Shown here piece after piece: positions 5,093 to 9,497 of a DNA stretch of 23,773 nucleotides. The DNA comes from a virus. A model generated the notes under the pieces. The model ran no database searches. It was not told the DNA's origin and saw only the letters and a program-made list of their open reading frames with translations. The stretch lies in IMG/VR virus record IMGVR_UViG_3300008108_001216, positions 1 to 23,773 of that record; one strand, given 5' to 3'. Numbering within the stretch: position 1 is the stretch's first letter; each line of letters opens with the position of its first letter. The position numbers were made by a program, and so were the translations under genes.

Positions 5093-5280
5093 TCCCACCC
5101 GTAAGGCTGATCAACAAACGGACCATAGATCATGCCCTCGTCAAGCCAACGCTGGCTAGCATCGGAGTCAAACTGCACCCGATACATAGCGACACGATCA
5201 CCGATAGAGGGCAGAATGTCCGTCACCGTGGCCCATGCCAAATCCGAACCAATCTGCACCCGGTCACCAATCTGAATCAT
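5089..5280 (-). CDS. SH3/KOW-like small protein (63 aa)
   Basis: The ATG at 5280 follows a good ribosome site, AAAGGGAAAGC. The product begins MIQIGDRVQIGSDLAWATV and contains VAMYRVQFDSDASQRW and YGPFVDQ. It matches the gene at 3949-4161 in start, spacing and the AMYRV motif, so they are paralogues. The TGA is part of the next -35 box. Confidence 0.8.
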   Translation of the reverse strand: MIQIGDRVQIGSDLAWATVTDILPSIGDRVAMYRVQFDSDASQRWLDEGMIYGPFVDQPYGWD

Positions 5281-5303
5281 GCTTTCCCTTTCGTGTTGAG
5301 ATT

Positions 5304-5331
5304 ATTTTACCAGACTTTTTCGCCCCGTCAA
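5304..5331 (-). promoter_or_regulatory. Sigma70-type promoter, class C (TTGACG-16-TAAAAT)
   Basis: TTGACG, the spacer GGGCGAAAAAGTCTGG and TAAAAT. The upstream stop is 7 nt before the -35 box. It drives the gene at 5089-5280. Confidence 0.75.
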
Positions 5332-5338
5332 TCCCCTC

Positions 5339-5572
5339 TCATCGGGGGATCGTAATCAGTCCGTTGTAGTGCGAGAACGTCAGTGTGAGAACCTTGCCAG
5401 GATACTTCTCGTCGATATACCGCTGTGCGGTACTCTTGCTGTTGTCCGTAGCAGCAACGTGCTGAACAACTGTTCCATCGGTATCGGTCACCTTCCACAC
5501 TTTCTTCTGCACGATCCGAGGAAGGCTGTTGATGAAACCGTTGACGCTAGTGGACTTCTGAATACCGTACAT
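5339..5572 (-). CDS. Hypothetical protein, paralogue of the gene at 6882-7085 (77 aa)
   Basis: The ATG at 5572 follows GAGAGTTGAGA. The product contains SVNGFINSLPRI, KVWKVTDTDGTVVQ and ATDNSKSTAQRYIDEKYP. The gene at 6882-7085 has SVNGFIASLPKI, KIWNVVIDGKVVQ and ATDNRQSTAEAYIAQKYP in the same order, so these are duplicated copies. The fold may be a small beta-beta-alpha domain; function unknown. Confidence 0.82.
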   Translation of the reverse strand: MYGIQKSTSVNGFINSLPRIVQKKVWKVTDTDGTVVQHVAATDNSKSTAQRYIDEKYPGKVLTLTFSHYNGLITIPR

Positions 5573-5611
5573 TCTCAACTCTCTTTCTTTCTCTCTTACT
5601 CTTATATCGAC

Positions 5612-5639
5612 ATTATAGCAGGCAAATCTTGAATGTCAA
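5612..5639 (-). promoter_or_regulatory. Sigma70-type promoter, class A (TTGACA-16-TATAAT)
   Basis: Consensus TTGACA and TATAAT with a 16-nt spacer, followed by the class A leader GTCGATATAAG. It drives the gene at 5339-5572 and lies downstream of paired-palindrome copy 6. Confidence 0.9.
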
Positions 5640-5670
5640 TAAAAAACTTTCCTTAAAACTTCGTAATGTT

Positions 5671-5752
5671 CGTAAGTCTTTATTGGATAAGACTTTGGTA
5701 CGAATCGTGCCGCCCCGGCTTGACGTAAAGTCAATAGCCTAAAGGGTTTAGA
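5671..5752 (-). repeat. Paired-palindrome element, copy 6 of 10
   Basis: H1 pairs GGC with GCC and TTGAC with GTCAA with a 2-nt bulge. The centre is GCCGGGGCGGC. H3 pairs AAGTCTT with AAGACTT, seven perfect pairs. It directly follows the stop of the HU-like gene. Confidence 0.8.
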
Positions 5753-6031
5753 TCAGCCGATCCGCTCGGCCATAGCCTTGCCAGCCTTGAACCGCACCAC
5801 CCGACGCTCACCGATCATCACGCTCTCCCCCGTTCGGGGGTTGCGAGCCTTGCGAGGAGCGGTCACCTTCACGGTGAACACGCCGAAGTTTCGCAGTTCG
5901 ATCCGGCCGGTCGTGGCGAGCGTTTCGATCATGCTGTCGAGCGTAGCCTGCACGATTTCGCGGGCCTGCTCACCCGTCACGCCAACCTTCTCCGCGATAC
6001 CCTCAACCATGCTTCGCTTCGTTCCAACCAT
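5753..6031 (-). CDS. HU/IHF-family DNA-binding protein
   Basis: A histone-like protein of 92 residues, the usual HU length. The N-terminal helices (residues 1-40) are followed by GRIELRNFGVF (42-52) and the arm motif RNPRTGE (63-69), which inserts in the DNA minor groove in this family. It then ends VRFKAGKAMAERIG. HU proteins dimerise and bend DNA; in phage they may shape the genome or act in replication or recombination. Two ATGs fit: GGAG lies 9 nt from the ATG at 6031 but only 3 nt from the one at 6037, so I chose 6031. It is transcribed from the promoter at 6060-6088. Confidence 0.95.
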   Translation of the reverse strand: MVGTKRSMVEGIAEKVGVTGEQAREIVQATLDSMIETLATTGRIELRNFGVFTVKVTAPRKARNPRTGESVMIGERRVVRFKAGKAMAERIG

Positions 6032-6059
6032 TTTCATCGTCTCCAGTGGTGATGTCGCT

Positions 6060-6088
6060 ATTCTACCGAAAGTTTTTCAGCCTGTCAA
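6060..6088 (-). promoter_or_regulatory. Sigma70-type promoter, class C (TTGACA-17-TAGAAT)
   Basis: TTGACA, the spacer GGCTGAAAAACTTTCGG and TAGAAT. The TGA of the 42-residue gene is inside the -35 box. It drives the HU-like gene. Confidence 0.82.
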
Positions 6089-6213
6089 TCCCCCCTACCC
6101 GTAAAATCACACTCCGCGAACATCCGACCGTCCGGCGTATGCACCAACACCACACGATACGTCTCGCTACCCCAGATAGCCTTGAGAACGTCGTTCACCT
6201 TTTGCTTGTTCAT
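6085..6213 (-). CDS. Hypothetical small protein (42 aa)
   Basis: The ATG at 6213 follows AAAGAGAGGATACG and the class A promoter at 6245-6273. The product begins MNKQKVNDVLKAIWGSE and contains RVVLVHTPDGRMFAE. It is short but has the same leader and promoter as its neighbours, and its TGA falls in the next -35 box. Function unknown. Confidence 0.68.
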   Translation of the reverse strand: MNKQKVNDVLKAIWGSETYRVVLVHTPDGRMFAECDFTGRGD

Positions 6214-6244
6214 CGTATCCTCTCTTTCTTTCTCTTATATCGAC

Positions 6245-6273
6245 ATTATACCATGCTTTTCTTTAGGATGCAA
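6245..6273 (-). promoter_or_regulatory. Sigma70-type promoter, class A (TTGCAT-17-TATAAT)
   Basis: TTGCAT, 17 nt and TATAAT, followed by the class A leader. The -35 box is weaker than in the other class A members. It drives the 42-residue gene. Confidence 0.78.
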
Positions 6274-6338
6274 ATGGATTTTTGCTTAAAACTTCGTAAG
6301 GTTTCCTACAGCAAATTCCGTGCCAAAGCCTTGTTCGT

Positions 6339-6420
6339 CCTAAGTCGTTATGCAGTAATGGTTTGCGTCAAATCGGGTCGCCCCGGCTCGACGTAAAGTC
6401 TTTAGCCGTAAGGGTTTGCG
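6339..6420 (-). repeat. Paired-palindrome element, copy 7 of 10
   Basis: H1 pairs CGGCT with AGCCG and GAC with GTC. The centre is GGGGCGACCCG. H1 and H3 are visibly the same unit: CGCAAACCCTTACGG against CGCAAACCATTACTG. It directly follows the stop of the gene at 6421-6603. The module at 6293-6328 (CGTAAGGTTTCCTACAGCAAAT, then GTGCCAAA) lies between it and the next promoter. Confidence 0.8.
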
Positions 6421-6603
6421 TCAGGCCACGGCGTCCATCGCGGCCATTTTTTCCACAGCCCCACGATAGAGGGGGTAGAACTCGTCCAGTGGACAGTTGT
6501 TCACGACGAGCGAGCCGTCGATATACAGGCAGTACGTATTCGGTACTTCGACCGAAACGGTCCAGACGAGCGGGCGAGAATCGTTGATGTTCTTCGGGTT
6601 CAT
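6421..6603 (-). CDS. Hypothetical small protein (60 aa)
   Basis: The ATG at 6603 follows AAAGAGAGAACAGA; the frame extends upstream through the promoter, so that start is rejected. The product begins MNPKNINDSRPLVWTVSV and contains CLYIDGSLVVNNCPLDEF. No family recognised. It ends exactly at paired-palindrome copy 7. Confidence 0.75.
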   Translation of the reverse strand: MNPKNINDSRPLVWTVSVEVPNTYCLYIDGSLVVNNCPLDEFYPLYRGAVEKMAAMDAVA

Positions 6604-6628
6604 TCTGTTCTCTCTTTCTTGTGATGCT

Positions 6629-6657
6629 ATTCTATAGAAACTTTTTCGCCGTGTCAA
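6629..6657 (-). promoter_or_regulatory. Sigma70-type promoter, class C (TTGACA-17-TAGAAT)
   Basis: TTGACA, the spacer CGGCGAAAAAGTTTCTA and TAGAAT. The upstream stop is 5 nt before the -35 box. It drives the 60-residue gene. Confidence 0.85.
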
Positions 6658-6662
6658 CCCCC

Positions 6663-6809
6663 TCAAGTGGCGGAGGCGTTCATAAACCTTTCGGCCTCAT
6701 AGGAACTCTTGAAGGTTGCAAGCAGTTGACGGGAATACCCGTTAGGATACTTCCTCTCACGATAAACCTTATACTTACCCTTCACGACGATCAGAACCAG
6801 CATTTCCAT
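6663..6809 (-). CDS. Hypothetical small protein, paralogue of the gene at 7906-8034 (48 aa)
   Basis: The ATG at 6809 follows AGAGAGAAAGAA; an in-frame ATG at 6803 is an alternative. The product begins MEMLVLIVVKGKYKVYR and ends LATFKSSYEAERFMNASAT. The gene at 7906-8034 ends LGTFKTSDAGIRCMNAYAS, the same pattern, so the two are related. Function unknown. Confidence 0.72.
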   Translation of the reverse strand: MEMLVLIVVKGKYKVYRERKYPNGYSRQLLATFKSSYEAERFMNASAT

Positions 6810-6834
6810 TTCTTTCTCTCTTTCTTGTGAATAT

Positions 6835-6863
6835 ATTCTAGTGACTTTTTTCCGTCGTGTAAA
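6835..6863 (-). promoter_or_regulatory. Sigma70-type promoter, class C (TTTACA-17-TAGAAT)
   Basis: TTTACA, the spacer CGACGGAAAAAAGTCAC and TAGAAT. The upstream stop is 18 nt before the -35 box. It drives the 48-residue gene. Confidence 0.75.
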
Positions 6864-6881
6864 CCCCCATGTTGGGGGGTC

Positions 6882-7085
6882 TCAGATTTTCCATCCTTTG
6901 AAGATCAGCGTAAACTGCGTATTCGGATACTTTTGTGCAATATACGCTTCTGCCGTAGATTGCCTATTGTCCGTAGCACTCACACCTTGCACAACCTTAC
7001 CATCTATTACAACATTCCAAATCTTACGCTTGCGAATCTTGGGAAGACTTGCGATGAAACCATTGACACTCATAACCTTTTCCAT
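6882..7085 (-). CDS. Hypothetical protein, paralogue of the gene at 5339-5572 (67 aa)
   Basis: The ATG at 7085 follows GAGAGAGTTGAGA, nearly the same leader as in its paralogue at 5572. The product begins MEKVMSVNGFIASLPKI and shares three blocks with the paralogue. The two copies differ enough that the duplication is not recent. Function unknown. Confidence 0.8.
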   Translation of the reverse strand: MEKVMSVNGFIASLPKIRKRKIWNVVIDGKVVQGVSATDNRQSTAEAYIAQKYPNTQFTLIFKGWKI

Positions 7086-7106
7086 TCTCAACTCTCTCTT
7101 TCTTAT

Positions 7107-7135
7107 ACCATATATAAGAGCAATCGGTGTGCCAA
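7107..7135 (-). promoter_or_regulatory. Weak or degenerate promoter (TTGGCA-17-TATGGT)
   Basis: This is the only left-arm gene whose upstream region lacks a clear promoter. TTGGCA with TATGGT at 17 nt is the best pairing I see, and TATAAG lies just downstream. The flank resembles a worn class A leader. It would drive the gene at 6882-7085. Confidence 0.4.
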
Positions 7136-7388
7136 ACATAGATTATTTTTTATTGCGTATTTCTCGGAAAAAACACTATGACATTTTTTGTGCCCACATA
7201 TTGAGCGTAGCATTTTGCAACACCCTGTAGCATTTTGCGTTAGTGGTTTTGGCCGCAAAACTGAGTCAGTGTAGCATTTTGCAACACATTACCTATCTTA
7301 TCGTGCTCATTATTTGTGCAGAGAATTATTTATTCTTTGGCATGAGATTTGCTCTTAAACAGAAGATCGTGTCGATCAGCAGATTAGT
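7136..7388. other. Gene-free spacer with three direct repeats (iteron-like)
   Basis: I see no supported gene here. GTAGCATTTTGC occurs three times, at 7207, 7227 and 7271; the first and third copies extend to GTAGCATTTTGCAACAC. Further right are TTTGGCA with GATTTGCTC (about 7336-7352) and AAACAGAAGATCGTG with TCGATC (7356-7380), both recurring upstream of copies 9 and 10 of the paired-palindrome element. Iterated sites like these can bind a replication initiator or repressor; that role is inference. Confidence 0.75.
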
Positions 7389-7470
7389 CGTAAGTGCTTA
7401 TCCAGAAAGGATTTACGTCAAATCGGGCCGCCCCAATTCGTCCTAAACCCTTATGAGCAAAGGATTTATG
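7389..7470 (-). repeat. Paired-palindrome element, copy 8 of 10
   Basis: H1 has a 9-bp stem, TAAATCCTT with AAGGGTTTA (one G-T pair), loop TGCTCAT. H2 pairs AATTGGG with CCCGATT around GCGG. H3 pairs CGTAA with TTACG and CTT with AAG around TCTGGAT. It lies 1 nt after the stop of the 38-residue gene. Confidence 0.85.
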
Positions 7471-7471
7471 A

Positions 7472-7588
7472 TCAACGGGTGAGCATCACTGCAATGGCCA
7501 ACGCCTTGCGCTCGTAGCATCCGTAGATACCGCCATCGATAAGGATCGTCCAGTGTCCGGGTCGGATTGGGTGTGGGATAACTTTCAT
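7472..7588 (-). CDS. Hypothetical small protein, possibly leaderless mRNA (38 aa)
   Basis: The frame runs from the ATG at 7588 to the TGA at 7472-7474. The product begins MKVIPHPIRPGHWTILID and ends ALAIAVMLTR. The ATG is only 6 nt downstream of the TAGAAT -10 box, so transcription would start at or beside the start codon, and no ribosome site exists. Either the mRNA is leaderless or the true promoter lies elsewhere. Function unknown. Confidence 0.62.
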   Translation of the reverse strand: MKVIPHPIRPGHWTILIDGGIYGCYERKALAIAVMLTR

Positions 7589-7594
7589 GGCTGT

Positions 7595-7623
7595 ATTCTA
7601 TCGAAACTTTTTCGTCGCGTCAA
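7595..7623 (-). promoter_or_regulatory. Sigma70-type promoter, class C (TTGACG-17-TAGAAT)
   Basis: TTGACG, the spacer CGACGAAAAAGTTTCGA and TAGAAT. The upstream stop is 5 nt before the -35 box. It drives the 38-residue gene with almost no leader. Confidence 0.82.
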
Positions 7624-7628
7624 CCCCC

Positions 7629-7847
7629 TCATTTGAGGGATCGATTTTTCGTGTCGTTGCTCATCGAAAGAGAATCGTAGATTGTTCGCACCACCCATTC
7701 CATATCCACATTGGTGAAAACGTTGTACCCGATCACGAGATCGAACAGGTTGTACGTTCCATCGTAGTTACGATCTACGCGAAGGCCAACCTTCGCGGCA
7801 TACTTGGCAACGTTCTTGCGAATGGTGTCGAACTTGGGGTTGTTCAT
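7629..7847 (-). CDS. Hypothetical protein (72 aa)
   Basis: The ATG at 7847 follows AGAAAGAGAGAAAAGC. The product begins MNNPKFDTIRKNVAKYAA, continues with VDRNYDGTYNLFDLVIG, then a helical part, and ends SNDTKNRSLK. The pattern suggests a small alpha-beta domain. No family recognised. Confidence 0.78.
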   Translation of the reverse strand: MNNPKFDTIRKNVAKYAAKVGLRVDRNYDGTYNLFDLVIGYNVFTNVDMEWVVRTIYDSLSMSNDTKNRSLK

Positions 7848-7871
7848 GCTTTTCTCTCTTTCTGTATCTGT

Positions 7872-7900
7872 ATTCTATCGAAACTTTTCCGCCGTGTCAA
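7872..7900 (-). promoter_or_regulatory. Sigma70-type promoter, class C (TTGACA-17-TAGAAT)
   Basis: TTGACA, the spacer CGGCGGAAAAGTTTCGA and TAGAAT. The upstream stop is 5 nt before the -35 box. It drives the 72-residue gene at 7629-7847. Confidence 0.85.
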
Positions 7901-7905
7901 CCCCC

Positions 7906-8034
7906 TCAACTGGCGTATGCGTTCATGCAACGGATGCCAGCGTCGGAAGTCTTAAACGTACCGAGCAGAACCTTTCGGCCATTCTTGTAGCCGTAAACCT
8001 TGAACACCTTGCCAACCTGAATCATCGTAGTCAT
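7906..8034 (-). CDS. Hypothetical small protein, paralogue of the gene at 6663-6809 (42 aa)
   Basis: The ATG at 8034 follows AAAGAGAGAAAGAC; a longer frame through the promoter is rejected. The product begins MTTMIQVGKVFKVYGYKNG and ends FKTSDAGIRCMNAYAS. The start MIQVGK resembles the SH3-like genes, while the end matches the gene at 6663-6809. Function unknown. Confidence 0.72.
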   Translation of the reverse strand: MTTMIQVGKVFKVYGYKNGRKVLLGTFKTSDAGIRCMNAYAS

Positions 8035-8067
8035 GTCTTTCTCTCTTTCCTTTTCTCTTATATCGAC

Positions 8068-8096
8068 ATTATACCATGACAATCTTGAGTTTGCAA
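8068..8096 (-). promoter_or_regulatory. Sigma70-type promoter, class A (TTGCAA-17-TATAAT)
   Basis: TTGCAA, 17 nt and TATAAT, followed by the class A leader GTCGATATAAG. It drives the 42-residue gene at 7906-8034. Confidence 0.82.
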
Positions 8097-8215
8097 GAAA
8101 AAAATCCATATTTTTGTGTCAAGAGATTTTGACAAAACTTTTTACGATTTTCTATCTCTTTGGCACAGCGTTTGCTGTTTGCTAAACAGAAGATCGTGTC
8201 GATCATCGTATTAGT

Positions 8216-8297
8216 CGTAAGTGCCTGCACACAAAGGATTTACGTCAAATCGGGCCGCCCCGATTCGCTCTAAACCCTTACGGGCAAAGATTTTACG
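8216..8297 (-). repeat. Paired-palindrome element, copy 9 of 10
   Basis: H2 is a perfect 7-bp stem, AATCGGG/CCCGATT, around GCGG. H3 pairs CGTAA with TTACG. H1 runs CGTAAAATCTTT to AAGGGTTTAGAG. Just left, at 8187-8205, is AGAAGATCGTG with a GATCG/CGATC dyad. It ends 1 nt from the stop of the 49-residue gene. Confidence 0.82.
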
Positions 8298-8298
8298 C

Positions 8299-8448
8299 TC
8301 AGAGAATCGTACCATCACCACGGATGCGGTACATGATTCCGCCGATACTGTACAGATATATACCCTCGCCCATGTTCTGAACGAACGTGGCCGAATATCC
8401 ATGGCGAGCAACCAACCGGCGAATCGTATTTTGGATTTGGCTTGTCAT
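8299..8448 (-). CDS. Hypothetical small protein (49 aa)
   Basis: The frame runs from the ATG at 8448 to the TGA at 8299-8301. The ribosome site is AAAGGGAATAGA, and the upstream promoter is a perfect consensus. The product begins MTSQIQNTIRRLVARHG and contains YLYSIGGIMYRIRGDG. The larger opposite-strand frame over this region lacks any such signals. Function unknown. Confidence 0.72.
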   Translation of the reverse strand: MTSQIQNTIRRLVARHGYSATFVQNMGEGIYLYSIGGIMYRIRGDGTIL

Positions 8449-8466
8449 TCTATTCCCTTTCGCTGC

Positions 8467-8495
8467 ATTATACCTATCGTCTTTTATCGTGTCAA
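8467..8495 (-). promoter_or_regulatory. Perfect sigma70 consensus promoter (TTGACA-17-TATAAT)
   Basis: Both hexamers match the consensus exactly with the ideal 17-nt spacer. Its spacer (CGATAAAAGACGATAGG) and short leader fit none of the three classes. It drives the 49-residue gene. Confidence 0.9.
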
Positions 8496-8511
8496 GCCTC
8501 TAGGAATATTT

Positions 8512-8742
8512 TTAGCAGATTGCGAAATCGTTCACAACGTAGCCCATCTCGTCGATCTGAATGAATCCGCCATCATCGCAGAATCCCAGATCTTCGTCGA
8601 TTGCGATTTCGTTGTCATTCGCACGAACACGCTCCAGCAGATCGCCAGCGAACGCAACACGATTCACGAACGTGTCCATCGTCGTGTTGTTGATCAGGTC
8701 ACGAAGTTCGGAAACGGTGTTGATGACGATCATGTTTTCCAT
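8512..8742 (-). CDS. Hypothetical acidic protein (76 aa)
   Basis: The ATG at 8742 follows AGAGAGAAAGAAA and a class A promoter; an in-frame Met at residue 4 is an alternative. The product begins MENMIVINTVSELRDLIN, a helical N-terminal half followed by an acidic segment, EIAIDEDLGFCDDGGF, and ends YVVNDFAIC. No family recognised. It is the outermost gene of the cassette array. Confidence 0.78.
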   Translation of the reverse strand: MENMIVINTVSELRDLINNTTMDTFVNRVAFAGDLLERVRANDNEIAIDEDLGFCDDGGFIQIDEMGYVVNDFAIC

Positions 8743-8774
8743 TTTCTTTCTCTCTTTCTCTTTCTTATATCGAC

Positions 8775-8802
8775 ATTATACCATAGATTTCTTGAGTGTC
8801 AA
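8775..8802 (-). promoter_or_regulatory. Sigma70-type promoter, class A (TTGACA-16-TATAAT)
   Basis: Consensus TTGACA and TATAAT at 16 nt, followed by the class A leader GTCGATATAAG. It drives the gene at 8512-8742. Confidence 0.9.
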
Positions 8803-8906
8803 CAAAAAACTTTCCTTACAATACCGAAAGATTGCCTACAGCAAATGCTATGCCATAAAATATCTTATTTTTTTAAACAGAAGATCGTTTCGATCATCAT
8901 ATTAGC

Positions 8907-8988
8907 CCTAAGTCATTGTCACATAAGCATTTAGGTCAAAAAATGACGAGCATATTCGACGTAAACTCTTATACCACAACAGGTTAGG
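8907..8988 (-). repeat. Paired-palindrome element, copy 10 of 10 (divergent)
   Basis: This last copy keeps the CCTAAATGCTTATGTGA half and the TAAGAGTTTACGTCGA half, but its centre (ATATGCTCGTCATTTTTT) has lost the GC-rich palindrome. AACAGAAGATCG with a GATCG/CGATC dyad precedes it at 8877-8895, and a related repeat with TTGCCTACAGCAAATG lies at 8831-8847. It follows no recognisable gene. It marks the right end of the array and of the GC-rich region. Confidence 0.7.
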
Positions 8989-9013
8989 GGGATTTTATGT
9001 TTTTTGCTGTCAA

Positions 9014-9043
9014 CTCCGTATTTTTCCGTAAAAATGCCCGGAG
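9014..9043 (-). other. Hairpin between the array and the HNH gene
   Basis: On the plus strand CTCC pairs with GGAG, then GTATTTTT with AAAAATGC (one wobble), loop CCGT, with a 2-nt bulge. It lies 41 nt past the stop of the HNH gene and could act as a terminator, but no clean T-run follows on the minus strand. Confidence 0.4.
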
Positions 9044-9083
9044 GTTCATATGCGATAGGCACACTAAAATACAAATGTATCAC

Positions 9084-9497
9084 CTAAACATTCGTATTAA
9101 GCCTTCGATTCTTATTTCTCTTTAGAATCTCAGGATACTTTTCTCTTAAACCCAGTTTCCTTTCCCAACTATAGATCATATAAGATACTTTTTCCCCACC
9201 CAATTCACAGTTTCTATTCCATCGTGATTCATAGTGTTCGCTTAGTTTAATTATATCAGCGCCACACTCTTTCCACTTATCCTCAAATTCCTTTGGAAAA
9301 TCGCCCCTTTTATCCAGAGCATTGTCCTGATAGGTTCCTTCTGCTAAATGATCCGCATTATAGCATCGCGGGTTATTACATTTGTGTCGTATTAACTCAG
9401 GATATGTTCCGTATTTTTCCCAAAAGGCCACCCTGTGCTTATAAAAATATTTACCATCTCCATTTTTTCTACGTAATGATTTAATAATCACCTTCAT
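9084..9497 (-). CDS. HNH homing-type endonuclease
   Basis: A free-standing nuclease of 137 residues. The motif RHKCNNPRCYNADHLAEGT (residues 37-55) followed by DNALDK is the HNH beta-beta-alpha metal site of phage HNH_3-type homing enzymes, with C40, C45 and H50 visible. The C-terminal half is basic and helical (SWERKLGLREKYPEILK) and may recognise DNA. Its ATG overlaps the TGA of the GIY-YIG gene (ATGA), so the two are co-translated. Such enzymes normally cut an allele lacking them and spread by repair. It is AT-rich, unlike the cassette array to its left. Confidence 0.88.
   Translation of the reverse strand: MKVIIKSLRRKNGDGKYFYKHRVAFWEKYGTYPELIRHKCNNPRCYNADHLAEGTYQDNALDKRGDFPKEFEDKWKECGADIIKLSEHYESRWNRNCELGGEKVSYMIYSWERKLGLREKYPEILKRNKNRRLNTNV

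Noticed and set aside
8221-8934. Long plus-strand open frame (237 codons)
   Set aside because: It runs antisense over two paired units with promoters and ribosome sites and across the repeat element; it has no ribosome site and a composition unlike a real protein.
738-8988. Integron-type attC sites or a CRISPR array
   Set aside because: The elements follow genes in one orientation as attC sites do, but I see no conserved RYYYAAC/GTTRRRY core sites and no integrase gene in the window. Spacing and repeat length rule out CRISPR.
738-8988. tRNA or tRNA-like genes in the element copies
   Set aside because: Three hairpins in a row suggested a cloverleaf, but there is no acceptor stem, no GGTTCRA T-loop and no CCA end.
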